NCBI GenBank assembly: GCA_010015655.1
Contig: ML976676.1
Location: 448,109-512,108, forward strand
Source of the DNA: Bimuria novae-zelandiae CBS 107.79
Lineage: Eukaryota; Ascomycota; Dothideomycetes; Pleosporales; Didymosphaeriaceae
DNA length: 64,000 bases
Direction: 5' to 3'
Numbering within the stretch: the stretch's first letter is position 1; the number at the start of each line of letters is the position of its first letter. The notes under the pieces are model-generated. The model saw only the letters and a program-made list of their open reading frames with translations, did no database searches and had not been told where the DNA came from. A program made the position numbers and the translations under genes. Shown in pieces: positions 1 to 11,200 of the stretch.

Positions 1-319
1 CATATATAATTTTATCACGCTGTAACCACCAGAGGGATAGGCAGGATTGATTATACTGCTTCCAATCGAACTTCCTCATGACTTCTTGGGCGGTAGGGGG
101 GCGTATATCGCCATCCTACTGCAGGCCTGACCATACCCTAGCGATGCGGTCACCGTACGGATCCCACACCCAGTTCTCTTCATCCCGGATCCAATTAATA
201 ACCTCTGCCTTCTCTTCTCAGGTGTATAATCGACGAGAAACACCAGATCTGGCATCTTTAGCACCGTATATAGCGACGTCTTTACGTGGGCGACCAAGTT
301 TCTTGCGTTCAGGGGGCAT
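1..319 (-). pseudogene. RIP-damaged transposon-type ORF, 3' part outside window
   Basis: Read leftward from an ATG at 317-319, the sequence encodes a basic start with an AT-hook-like GRPRKD motif, then a frame with INWIRDEENWVWDPYG and, after two stops, EVMRKFDWKQYNQ. The stops are TGA (from CGA) and TAG (from CAG), both typical C-to-T RIP changes. I take it for the N-terminal part of a DNA transposase because of the AT hook, the RIP stops and the transposon neighbourhood. I do not recognise the family. The frame runs off the left edge, so its length is unknown. Confidence 0.4.
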
Positions 320-452
320 GCTGGCGGTGATAAGGACGAGCAGTATGATAATGAGCGACTTTAACAGGTGGGTGGCAAATGTTGCTACCCCGCGTATACT
401 CCTGGAAATGTTAAATTCTAGAAAAATCAGGTCGCCGAGACGAGCAAATTAA

Positions 453-661
453 CGTACAAAACACCAAAAAATATTAAGATTTGACCAAGATGGTTCTGTC
501 GTTACTTTTGTGAGAGAATAAGGTGTACGAACAACGGAGATTCCATCCTAAGAATCTGATACTTGGCAATTACGTACACACGCCGATTATACTCCATATG
601 GTTTAGCGTGCACGTCCTAGCGAAACCATTATCTGCAAAAGTCTACGGTAGCGCGGCGCTG
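453..661. other. Spacer with no recognisable gene
   Basis: This short stretch is less AT-rich than the island that follows. It lies between the transposase relic and the TIR starting at 662. I see no gene, RNA or repeat in it. Confidence 0.5.
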
Positions 662-663
662 TA

Positions 664-742
664 TCCGTGCCAAGGATCAGCTTACCAAGCAGATTCGGCT
701 GCACCGACACTCGCCGTAGGCGATTGCCTGCAGCCCACACGA
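664..742 (+). repeat. Left TIR of the outer pogo element
   Basis: Pairs with 4626-4705 in inverted orientation with about one mismatch over ~80 bp. It contains a short palindrome (CACTCGCCGTAGGCGATTG) that could form a hairpin. Confidence 0.85.
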
Positions 743-1498
743 TAATACTAACTAAATAATAAATTTTTAACTACTTTCTATTAACTATTAAATTAACTCC
801 TTAACCCTACTAGTTTTTATAATAATTTTTATATACTAATAATCCTGCCCTGCGCATTAAGGCCTATACTAGTTATAATTAATTATAGACTAGCTAATAA
901 GCCTAGAAATGCTATTTCTTCTTCCCTATTAGTATTTTTTTAATTCTATAATAATCTATCTTAAGGTCCTTTAGCTTAGATATAAGTTTATTTTGCACTA
1001 TCTTTCGCGCAGAATAAGAGTAGATAATACCTATTAATATCTTAAGAAGTGTATAGGATTGCTATTAGCGTGCGCGGCGTAATTATATAATTAAAGTTAT
1101 AGTTTGTAGCTTACTAATTACTTAATTACTAGCTACTAATATATTATACGCTTTAAATAGTATATATTTAATATTCTTACTTATATCCTTATTATTAAGA
1201 TAATAGTTAATATTCCTCTTAAGCGTACGGATTATTAATAGTGTTAACTCTTATAGTAGTAAGGTAGTTCTCTCTTCCTCTTTACCTTCCTCTTCGCTCT
1301 CGCTCCTACTCTAGCAATTAGTATTAAGGATAGTAATATCCTTTTATATATTCTCTTTAATGCGCTTAGTATTTAGTAAGAAAAGCTCTAAGTCCTGCTA
1401 GCCTTTTTAGATTATCTACCTCTTAAAGGTATAGGCGCGAATTAATTTAATTACTACTAAAAATTTAACTTTATTAAAAAATATATAGCCTATTAATA

Positions 1499-1562
1499 AC
1501 GTACATGCATAGCGAGTGGCCGGGTATAGCGAGTGGCCGAAAATGCCAAGACCTCATTAAAA
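1499..1562 (+). repeat. Left TIR of inner pogo element
   Basis: Near-perfect inverted match to 3297-3360, with an internal direct duplication of AGCGAGTGGCC. RIP-type change begins abruptly at the inner edge. Confidence 0.85.
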
Positions 1563-3360
1563 TCTACACTCTACACAATAGTACAGAACGCACACAAATA
1601 GTAATAAGAAATTGTAGTAGGCCAATCTACTCAGAATCTACTTCTACTTCTTTTTTACACGTGCGCGAATTATGCCTAGCCTTGCTATAGCGTCTATAGC
1701 GCCGTTAAGTTAATTTGCCTCTATTAGCGCGTACCTTCTTCTTTACCTTCTTCTTATTACTACGCGCCGCAAAGTCCTTTAGGGTAGCTAGTTGCTAGCT
1801 ATTAGTAGTTATAAGGACCCCTTTCTACTATAGTCGCTTTCTCTTATGCGATTTACGTCGTGTGGCGGCCTTATTAGTAGCTTAAAACTTAGCGTTACGC
1901 TTTATTATTAATACTAGAGAATGCGCTATTAGCTTAGCGCCTTTTATAAGCTTTTTAACCGCCTTAACTATACTTATTAGGGAGCTATCTAGGTGCCTCT
2001 AAATTCTCTCCTTCACCAGCGTCGATTGTGACCCTAATTCTAGGGTGTTGCTAGGCGTCTGCGACTGCCACGTACTATTGCGTATAGTAGAAGGCAAAGG
2101 CGTACGCAGACAAATGTTAAGCTTTAATATTATTACTTTTAGGTTAAGGGGAATAAGGCTAGCGCCTTAAAAGCCTCCTTAAATATTACTTTAAGTTATT
2201 ATAGCCTTAAAAGTAGTAATAAAATAAGATAAGAACTTAATTTTAGTAATATACGTAATATAGTTACGCATTAGATCCTTAGCTTAGCGTCCATATGCCT
2301 TCTTTAACGGCGAGAAATACCCCATATCTAGTAGCTATAGGAGGTGCGACAAATATGGAGGCATATTAAGAGTAATAATCTTCCTATCCTTATAGTATTG
2401 CTAGAATTCGAGCAAGTTATAGCTCTCGTGGCTGTTAATAACAAGTAATTAATAGCTACTAATAGTACGCTTTTTTGTATACGCGTTAAAGTGCTTTAGC
2501 CACTATAGACTAAGCTTGTTGTTTGTCTAGCTGTTCTTAGAGACTGCGAGAACCTAGTCGCGAGGTAGATCCTTCTCTTAGTACCAGGCAGAGAGGTGGT
2601 GCTTGCCCTAAAAGATAAGGAAGGGTAGGATCGCCCACCCTATCGCGTTAATGCTATAAATAGCTATTATCTACTTTTAATTACCCTGCTGCACGCTCTT
2701 TAGCTTACCTTAACACTTAAAGCCTGTAATAACTACTCCTATTAATATTATGCCTATTATAAAGCTAGTCTTATTAAAGTTGTAGGTATCTTTATCTAGG
2801 ATACTATACTTAGCTTTGGTATTCTCTACAAGCCGGAACTAGCCCTGTACAACCTTAGGATCCTTACAGAGGGCTCTCTTATAGTCGTACTTTTAATTAA
2901 ACTTAACTTAGAGCTCTAGCTGGCGCTTAATAAAGTAGTAAAACTACTTTTAACTAACTAGCACGTTGTGGCGTGTAGCTATTAAAAAATTAGCTATATC
3001 TTTTATAGCAGCAAGCTGGGGCAGAAACCCTTACGTATTTAGATTAAGTATATACTATATAATCGCCTGCTCCTCTCTTATAGTAAATCTTATTAAGTTA
3101 GGTGCGTAATTACGTCGAAAGGTAGTTCTAGCGCGTCTCTATTATAGTATTCTTTTAATAACGCTATAGACTACTATAGCGCGTGAAATTAAGAGTGGCG
3201 TGTCTCCTTTAATAGCTTAAAGCGTAAGCTATAATCTAGCCTCTTTTAATTTAGGTAGTTTGTTACGTTGTTGAGACATCGCGTTGTAGTAGAACGTTTT
3301 AATGGGGTCTTGGCATTTTCGGCCACTCGCTATGCCCGGCCACTCGCTATGCATGTACGT
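1499..3360 (-). mobile_element. Inner pogo/Fot1 element, transposase on minus strand
   Basis: Inverted ends 1499-1562 and 3297-3360 begin ACGTACATGCATAGCGAG and are flanked by TA. Each TIR holds two copies of the motif AGCGAGTGGCC. The minus strand, about 2560-2220, shows the pogo DDE_1 signature in damaged form: KHFNAYTKK, then GHESYNLLEF, then DRKIITLNMPPYLSHLL, then SPLKKAYG, with TAG/TAA stops between. At ~1.86 kb it has the usual pogo/Fot1 size. The interior is RIP-mutated but the TIRs are nearly intact. A related fragment lies at 40735-40990. Confidence 0.85.
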
Positions 3361-3899
3361 TATTATATAATTAACCGCTTGCGCATGCTAGTGCTTATAT
3401 AGCTAAAAGTAACTAATATTAAGTAGTTAAAGAAAATATAATGTATATAGTAGAAGGCGATATATAACTACCTTATAGTCTTTTAAAACCTCTAGAAGCT
3501 CTTAAGTGCAATAAAAGTTAAAGCTATTAAATAAAAGTAGTTAATATATACTATTAAAATACTTTTAACTCTCTTGTACGAAGTGTTTTGCCCACTTAAG
3601 GCTTAATTTATTATTTATATAACTACTAGTGCTATAAGCAACTAGATAGGTATCTAGTAAATTAGTAAAATACTATTTAAAAAATACTATACCTTTAATA
3701 ATTATTATTAGTAGAATAGTATTTCCTTTAGCATTAACATACTTAGTTATTATTAAGGATATATAATTATTAGGCGTTAGTAGATAGACACAGCAGCGAG
3801 GCTTAAAAGTAATAACTTATTAATCTTTTCTAATTCTAATATAAAAGCTAGTTTTATTAAAGTTCTAAATATCTATTAGTGTAATCCTATGCGTCTTAA

Positions 3900-4561
3900 T
3901 AATATCTATAAAGCTATTAAACTATTTAAGGATAGCTTTAATATCGTGTGCGATCGCGCGCGGAAGATTAAGAGATTATTAATATCAAATATAGAGCTTA
4001 GGGTGGCGTTTAAGCCAATTCTTTGCCCATCGTGAGTTGGCTGATGGAGGCGGGCCAGGGCCCTCATGGCCACGTTGAAGAAGGTAGTTGGCGCATGATA
4101 CAATCATTGGCAATCGGCACACATACTCCCAACTCATCAAGGCAAGCAATATAATCATATAATGCGCTATCTTGAGCTTGAGTAAGCTTGCACATGGTTG
4201 GTGGACGCTGAGAGAGTGTCGGGCGGCCCTTTGAACGGGCAAGTAATCGTTGATATGTGTCACGGTTTGGAGTCTCCCTTTCCCCACTTGCAGTGGCGCC
4301 TCACCTGTGTTGAGATGCGACTACCCATCCTACACTAGCGCTGTTTACAGCCACTCATGTATACCTACTGTTCGTAGCTTCACCCAATACAACAACAAGT
4401 ACAATTCTCAATTTCTTCCTTATGCGTATGGATCACTAGCTCTCACAATATGGAACACCATGCTCACGCGCCAGTTTGGAAAAATTAGGCTTAGGGATAT
4501 CCGAAATCGAGTCCAGAATCTCTGCAATCCGATCGTCAATTGATATTAGTAATTCAGGCAT
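3900..4561 (-). pseudogene. Pogo-type transposase N-terminal region (RIP-mutated)
   Basis: From an ATG at 4559-4561 the minus strand encodes MPELLISIDDRIAEILDSI followed by a helix-turn-helix-like segment. Further on, about 4090-3990, it reads NSRWAKNWLKRHP, typical of the CENP-B/Tc5 helix-turn-helix of fungal pogo transposases. Several stops interrupt it (for example at QYLY and WV positions), all explainable by C-to-T or G-to-A RIP changes. The catalytic DDE part should lie to the left but is disrupted by the inner element. The protein would bind the ~80 bp TIRs. It is not functional here. Confidence 0.6.
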
Positions 4562-4625
4562 TGTGGTGGCTGTAGGCATTGATAGAAGTGAAAAGTGGTT
4601 GAAAATTTATCGTTTGGTCGGTATT

Positions 4626-4705
4626 ATCGTGTGGGCTGCAGGCACTCGCCTACGGCGAGTGTCGGTGCAGCCGAATCTGCTTGGTAAGCTGATCCTTGGC
4701 ACGGA
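4626..4705 (-). repeat. Right TIR of the outer pogo element
   Basis: Inverted partner of 664-742. It ends at a TA (4706-4707) and lies about 470 bp upstream of the P450 start codon. Confidence 0.85.
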
Positions 4706-4707
4706 TA

Positions 4708-5174
4708 ACAAACTCCGATATGACTGACGCTTCGGATGAATCATCTACCCGTCGTGAAATTCCCGTCCAAAGTCTCCCAAGGTTCCTACTGGTTTTTACT
4801 ACGGTTCTCGGTATCCCGTGAGTCGTTGAAATCGGCGGAAGGCGGGAAAGGCTGTCTTCCGGGCCGTAGAATACCACAGTAGCTAGCTTGATGGGAAAAG
4901 TGGGTTCATTGATAGCTCCAGCGCTTCATTTAGCTGCCAGAGATTTGAATGACGGAGTGGAGTTGCCAGGGATCGACACGACTGTTCATCTCCCAGTTTC
5001 TCCATATACAACTGTTCACCCACCCCTTTTCCCGTATACCACGATTCGCTCACCACTTGAATAGGTTAGGCTGAGGGCCAATTTAAATTTCGCTCGAGTT
5101 GTTGACACGAAAACTTCTCCTCTCCTTCATGCTACCACGGTTTCCTCTTATGCATCTTACTCGACGACAGCACA
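4708..5174 (+). promoter_or_regulatory. P450 upstream region
   Basis: Non-coding and of normal base composition, between the transposon end and the P450 ATG. It is the likely promoter. CT-rich tracts occur at 5025-5050, and I see no certain TATA box or binding site. The nearby transposon may contribute regulatory sequence, but nothing in the sequence proves it. Confidence 0.4.
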
Positions 5175-7096
5175 ATGTTATTGAGTTTGAACATACTAAA
5201 TGTCTGGGTTTTGGTGGTATTGCCGGTCATCTACTTGTTGGGTTGGATCATCTACGCAATCACCCTCCATCCTCTGAGTAAAATTCCGGGACCGTTTTTG
5301 GCAAAGGTTTCGCGCTTCTGGTATTTGTTTAAGATCTGGACAGAGGACGTTGAAAAGGACCAGAGAGCTCTCCATGCTAAGCATGGCCCCTTAATTCGCA
5401 TTGCACCAAATGAGGTGTCTTGTTCCGAGTAAGTGGTGGCGCATTCTTATTACAGTCCCTCGTCAAAAGCTTAAGTACCCTGTGTTACCCCAAGATGAGC
5501 GATGCCATACCCAAACTTTTGACCTTATATTGTATCTCCGACCCGACACTGACGCATATACAGTCCCGAAGCTTTCGCAACTATCTACCGCTTTTCCAAC
5601 GCATTGGACAAGGCGAGTTTCTACGAGCCATACAACACAACCGGATTCAGTCCCCACGGTGACATCTTTTCCTGCAAGAGCGACAAGAAACACGGGCAGA
5701 GGCGCAGAATCATCAGCAGCATCTACTCTATGACAAACGTCACCAAGTCAGAAGCGTACATTGATTCTTGCAGCAATCTTCTCACGGAACGATTGGGACA
5801 GTTTGCTAGCTCGGGGAAGCCCTGCGATCTTGGCGAGTGGCTTCATTGGTACCTGACCCTAGCTCCCTCGCAAGCCTCGAATGCTTCTCATGCTTGAGAC
5901 AGGTACACGTTTGACGTCATCGGCGAACTGTTCTATGGCCGGGCCTTTGGTTTTATCGATGAAGGAAAAGACCAGAACGATTGGATCAAGTCCCTGGATA
6001 AGATGATCCCATTCGTATGCTTGATGGGTGTTGCGCCGCCACTTCTGCGGCCACTCATTGGCATCGGCACTTTGCTTATGCCAGCGGGTCAAAGGATCAG
6101 AAAGGGAGTGTACGTTGTCCAAACCCTCCCTATATACTCGTCTTGTCAGATGTCTTGGTATTCTGTGTTAACCCAGGATGAGCGATGCAGTACCCAAAAC
6201 CTCTGACCTATACTCTAGAGAATGCATGACTCTTTGCTAACACGTCTGGCTAGGGAAAACATTGGCGAGTCCTCCGCTCGGCTGATGAAGGAGGCTTACC
6301 GCTCGAGGATGGAAGTGAGTAGAACAGACATGGCCCAGCAGGTCTTTGATATCTACGAGAAGAACGGCCAAAAGTTGGATTTCCGCTGGGGCGATGTTGA
6401 GCAGGAATCTTATGGCGCGCTCTTCGCAGGCAGCGATACCACTGCCATTGCCTTCCGGTCGTTGTTCTATCATCTGATGCATAACCCTAGTGTTTACGCC
6501 CGACTTGAGGCGGAGGTCGACGAGGCTGTCTGCGAAGGCAGGATGAGCTTGCCTCCGAGTTACAAGCAGGCGAGCCAGCTTCCGTACCTATGTGCGTGCA
6601 TTAAGGAGGCGCTTCGTATCCACCCGGGAGCACAGCTTTGTAAGTGTCCCATTCCTTCATCCCACAGCTGCCATGCTCAAGAAACCCATTCTAACGCTTT
6701 ACTTACGCAGCCCTGCCAAGAACAGTTCCCCCAGGTGGCCTTCATCTCTGCGGCCAGTTCATCCCCGGAGGCTACGTCGTTGGTATCAACGCGGCTGTGA
6801 TGCACTTCGACAAGAACGTCTTTGGGCAGGATGCTGAAAGTTTCAATCCTGATCGATGGATCGATCCAGTGCGCGCCAATTTTATGGACAAACACATGAT
6901 GGCGTTCGGAGGGGGGACTCGGACCTGCGTGGGGAAGAATATTGCTCTCATCGAGTTGTACAAGCTGTCGCCTCAGCTGATCTGGAATTATCGATTTGAC
7001 TTCTATAACCAAAACAAGACACAATGGCATACGAGGAACACGTTCTTTGCCAGGCAGGAGGGTGTGGTTGTGAGGGTGAAGAAGAGGAGGCACTGA
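5175..7096 (+). CDS. Cytochrome P450 monooxygenase, five exons
   Basis: A membrane-bound haem monooxygenase of the endoplasmic reticulum; substrate unknown. Exons: 5175-5428, 5564-5848, 5903-6107, 6219-6639, 6711-7096, giving 516 residues, a normal length. Residues ~5-30 are a hydrophobic anchor, followed by the proline hinge HPLSKIPGP. The I-helix oxygen motif AGSDTT is near residue 319, the ExxR motif KEALR near 377-381, and the haem loop FGGGTRTCVGKN has its cysteine near 461. All key residues are present and there are no internal stops. The third donor could be 6108 (GTGTAC) or 6110 (GTACGT with acceptor after 6220); both keep frame. The sequence resembles pisatin-demethylase-like fungal P450s, but I would not assign a CYP family. 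It has no biosynthetic neighbours and sits between two transposon islands. Confidence 0.9.
5480..5527 (+). repeat. Repeated intron sequence, copy 1 (P450 intron 1)
   Basis: Inside intron 1 (5429-5563). It aligns with 6163-6210 in intron 3 at about 85% over ~48 bp, including the shared core GATGAGCGATGC. This looks like an introner-like element. Confidence 0.7.
6163..6211 (+). repeat. Repeated intron sequence, copy 2 (P450 intron 3)
   Basis: Inside intron 3 (6108-6218), in the same orientation as copy 1 and at the same place near the 3' end of the intron. Differences are a few substitutions and one 1-nt gap. Confidence 0.7.
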
Positions 7097-7736
7097 GGGG
7101 TGGTTTGGTCGCGAGCATATGACAAGGAGACGTTGTGTAGTCAGCAATTCTGAACATGTACTATTGGGACCGGCTCTGCGTCGTGTTTTCTTACCACGGA
7201 TGACTCCTTGCTATTATGGAGATATTTTGGGATTTGTAGTATTGCCTTCGACTTTGTCCTGTCCTAGGGTAACTTAACGCATTCAAAGCTTTAGTGGTTC
7301 TTGAGTCTACTCTGACTCGTGAAAGATTGTCCTGGGATAACTCACGTATGCAGATCTTCAACAATATGGTTGTGCGCTTCACTTAGGTAAGGGGACGATT
7401 GATGATTCCTTCGTGGTAGCAAACTATGGTTTTTTTGAAGGAAGTGAGTATGAAGCTAAGGGGATGGTAGGATTAGAGACGTGGATTCTATTACCTATGC
7501 TCAGGGGATGTGAGTACGAGGTTTCGTTAAGGGTTTGCGCGTCTGTATGCCTATCGAGATATTTTCGTAGTGTTGTAATTTTCTAACATATATCTTGGTT
7601 AAACACCATGTCAGAGTAAGAAACCTTCATAGAAATGAACGCAAGTACCATTTTCCAGGGTCTCACTTACGTATCAGGTGTTGTGTATTGTGCATGCGAC
7701 TCTCTCGTAAATCATCTGTGATGCACAGTATAATGC
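7097..7736. other. Intergenic region 3' of the P450
   Basis: Normal-composition DNA between the P450 stop and the hAT insertion site. No ORF with protein-like character, no RNA gene and no repeat was seen. It should hold the P450 terminator, but no distinct signal can be pinned. Confidence 0.5.
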
Positions 7737-7744
7737 GCCATCGA

Positions 7745-7900
7745 CATAGTTGCTAACAATCAAGCTGGCTTGATCGGCTTGATCGGGCTTGATGATCACG
7801 TGACAGGTTAATCAAGCCAAGCCTAGAGTTTAAAACTTGGGTTCTAATCAAGCCTTAGAGGGCAGGCTTGATTGGAAAGCTTGATTGGCTTAATGACTTA
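7745..7900 (+). repeat. hAT left terminus with subterminal AATCAAGC repeats
   Basis: The 21 bp TIR is followed by at least seven direct or inverted copies of the core TCAAGC/GCTTGA within ~150 bp. The right terminus (22960-23115) has a similar cluster. Confidence 0.75.
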
Positions 7901-7965
7901 GCACTACTAGCGGGGTTTTTAATAAGGCTTTTAAGTTACCTGTATAGACAATCTTGTAATAATTT

Positions 7966-8164
7966 TGTCCGATTACATGGCACTTTGCACTAAACTCAAA
8001 GTGTAAAGGTGGCTGGGCAATCCTACGCCAAGAAAAGAAGACTTCGGTAGCAGTCTAACAGAACACGAATAAGACATAACACGAACATTATTAATTAATT
8101 ATTATAACTATTAATTCTTATTATTGCATTAGCTTAAAGTGACAGAACACTATTAAATCTAATA
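7966..8164 (+). repeat. Copia-1 5' LTR
   Basis: 199 bp, TGTCCGATTACATGG start, matching the 3' LTR at 13044. The following sequence ATTAAGAGTCTTACTACC recurs after the Copia-2 5' LTR and probably includes the primer-binding region. Confidence 0.9.
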
Positions 8165-8299
8165 ATTAAGAGTCTTACTACCTTAATACGACCGGTTGCA
8201 ATAGCGCAATCTACCCTTAGAGACGCTATAGTTATCCTAACTAATAATAATAACTTTACTATATAGTTATAATAACTCAAAATGCGATGCAAGCCACTT

Positions 8300-11200
8300 A
8301 ATATCTAGAAAATTATTAATCTAGACTTACCTATCGATCCGAAAACGAAACCTGTTATGCTAAAGCCTCCCGCTATTAGCCTCTACTAAGCATTACAAGC
8401 TTATGTAACTGCAAACCTGAACACCCCGCTAATACACCTATCGCAACTATTAACGTAAGGCATAAAGGCATATAAGGACGATATCGACATTTATAAGATA
8501 CTTCTAGAAGACTATAAGATAAACGATCGCGAATACAAAGAGGAGAGGGCAAACATTAATAAGGTAGTTATCTACCTACAATTAATAGTTTTAGCCCACC
8601 TACAAAAGAATTGCTGTTTACCAGAGCTATTAATTAAGCAATAGATTAGTAATCTTATAACTAGAGTTAGTGTTAACCTAGAGCATGAGCAAATGCGGGC
8701 AAGGACCTAATATTATAAGGCGATTAAGCCCATAAGAAGCGTAGCTACCTGGCACATATAGCTAAATAAGTATAATTACGCGGCCACTGAATCAGAAACC
8801 TAAGGGGTAGGAGAGCTTTAGTAGCTAAGCGCAGTTAAAGAAGACTTTATAAAGGTAGTTAATTATATTACCTCTTAATAGGTTATAAATTTTTAGTCAA
8901 CCTAGAGAAAGGACCCGTCCGTCTCTAGGGAAGGCACAATAAGACTTTTCTAAGACTATATAAATCTCCAGCACCCGAATAAGGGCAAATAAAAAGGCGC
9001 TTTTACTGCTGCAGAGTCATTTCTCGCTAAAGGTGGTGAATCCACCTAGGCTATAGAGAGGGACGCCTCTCTTATAGATAAAGCAGCATTATTTAAACTA
9101 AGGGGAAGACCCCTTAAATAACGAAATAACAGTCTTAGTACTAGAACTAAGCGGTCTACCACGAGCGATTACGAGCTAGCAATAGCTAGTAGTAAACACT
9201 GCCCCGCTTATAATTAGCGTTATACTCTAAGAGATTACTTCTATGCATTCCTAGAGAAATAACCTAAATAGTTTAAGCTAAAGCCTTTTATAGCAAAGCT
9301 AATCTAATTTAGGTTAGAGCACGACTTAGAGCTGCAAGAAGCCCTAAGAGCTTTTAAAAGACTAAGAACTTAAATACTAAGAATTAAACTATTACACACT
9401 CCTACTCTAACGCGAATCACTGAGGCTAACGATGAGTGACTAGATGGACGAAAGATTACTAAAATCCTAGCAAGCTTTAATGCAGCATCCTTCCATACTA
9501 ATCCAAACACGTACCTATTACGATACTCAGCTATCCTCGATTCAGGCACAACTTGCCACATCTTTAACAATATCAATCGCTTTGTCTCGTATAGGCCACC
9601 GTCGCCTGGAGACTTTATATGGGCTGGCAATACATAAGTATGGATTAAAGGATATAGGAGCGTCCACCTTAACATACGGAGTGCAAGTGGCAACCAAATA
9701 ATACGACTAGACAATATAGCCTATTATCCTAATCTACTTTACAACCTAGTGTCGTTCCGATTACTCCGCAAGCAAGGCCTTTGGTGGGACATAAAAGCGG
9801 ACCCCACAACTCTAAAGAGAAGAGACAATATAACGCTAGTAGAGCTTTAGGAGCTATATAGATAATAGGTGCTTAAGTACAGATCCGCCCCATTACGCTG
9901 CATGGTTGTTAATAGTGTACCAGCTGCCCACATAGCGCACAAAACCAACACCCACACTAGAAGGCCAAAGAAGGCAGATGCCTTAACCTGGCATAGACGA
10001 CTAGGTCATCCAGGCCCTTAAGCCCTTAAACACCTTGTTCAGCAATTTTAGGGGGTAAGAATAAAAGGGCTTACTATAGCCAAATGCAATGCCTGTGGAA
10101 GAGCTAAACTTAAGTAATAAATACGCCGATAACTAAGGGATCTAACAAAAGGCCCTGGCGAAAGGGTAGCCATCGATTTCCACGATTTCGAAACTGATAG
10201 TTCTACAAAAGAGAAAAGTTAAATGCTAGTCACTAATCAATTCTCTAGCTTTATGTGGGACTTCTACTTCAAAGACAATCGCCCAGCACGATTAATTATT
10301 AAGCTACTTAATAGCTTTGTACAATTTATAAAAGTACAATTTAACGTCACTATTAAGGTTATTAAATCGGACAACGAAATCTTCTTTATTAAAGCTAAAA
10401 TAGAAAGGTGGTACTCGGCACAAGGCATTAGAATTAAGCCTTTAGCACCTAATACCTAAGCATAAAATAGAGGAGCTAAACACTTAAGGGGTGTTATTAA
10501 GGAGAAAGCGCGCGCGATGCGACTTAACTCTAACCTACCTTAGCAAATATAGCCTAAAATCACCTAAGCCGCCGTCTACCTCTATAATTAAACTCTAAAC
10601 TACGGCAATTGCTGGTAATCACCATACGAAGTGTTCTTTACGATAGTAGCCTCTTAAAATAGCTTTATCACCTAGCCACAAAAACCTAATCAAGCTTACC
10701 TGAAAGCATATAGCTGTAAAGCTTTTGCCATAACCAACAATACAAAACGCGGCAAGAGTAAGCTCTAAAGGCTTAACCCTAAGGCATAGATTGGCTACCT
10801 TATTAGCTACTAATTAACTAATATTTAGAGAATCTAGATCCTATTACTTACAAAGGTTATTAGCACCCGCGATATAATTTTTAATAAGGACTTAGTATTC
10901 TTAGGCAAGACTAAAGACCTAATAAACAACCTTATACATAGCACCTTAGAAGAAATCGTAGCTTAGGTGCAATTAGTGGAGCTACCCCCCTCACCTTAAC
11001 AAAACCTAGAGACGGAGTCCTTTTATAAGGATAAAACAATTACTAACACATCGTATAAGGAAGGGGACGAGGAGACCTTAGGCTATAGGTAAAGCAGGAA
11101 ATTTAGCTATAAATACCTAACGCCTCTATTAACTCCACTACTAGTTGCACTCCTTACCTAGTTAATAATAAGAGATAAATAACCTAAACTATCTTATAAA

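Larger units (their letters stand above)
664..4705 (-). mobile_element. Outer pogo/Fot1-like DNA transposon with ~80 bp TIRs
   Basis: The ends are near-identical inverted repeats (664-742 and 4626-4705, starting TCCGTGCCAAGGATCAGC) flanked on both sides by TA, the target duplication of Tc1/mariner/pogo elements. The TIRs are GC-balanced and nearly unmutated, while the interior is heavily RIP-mutated. Just inside the right TIR the minus strand shows the N-terminus of a pogo-type transposase. A second pogo element (1499-3360) is inserted at a TA, so the transposase is split as well as mutated. The remaining parts (743-1498 and 3361-3900) are AT-rich and too damaged to place with certainty. Confidence 0.75.

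Noticed and set aside
5175..7096. P450 as part of a secondary-metabolite cluster
   Set aside because: No polyketide synthase, peptide synthetase, terpene synthase or pathway regulator lies nearby; both flanks are transposons.
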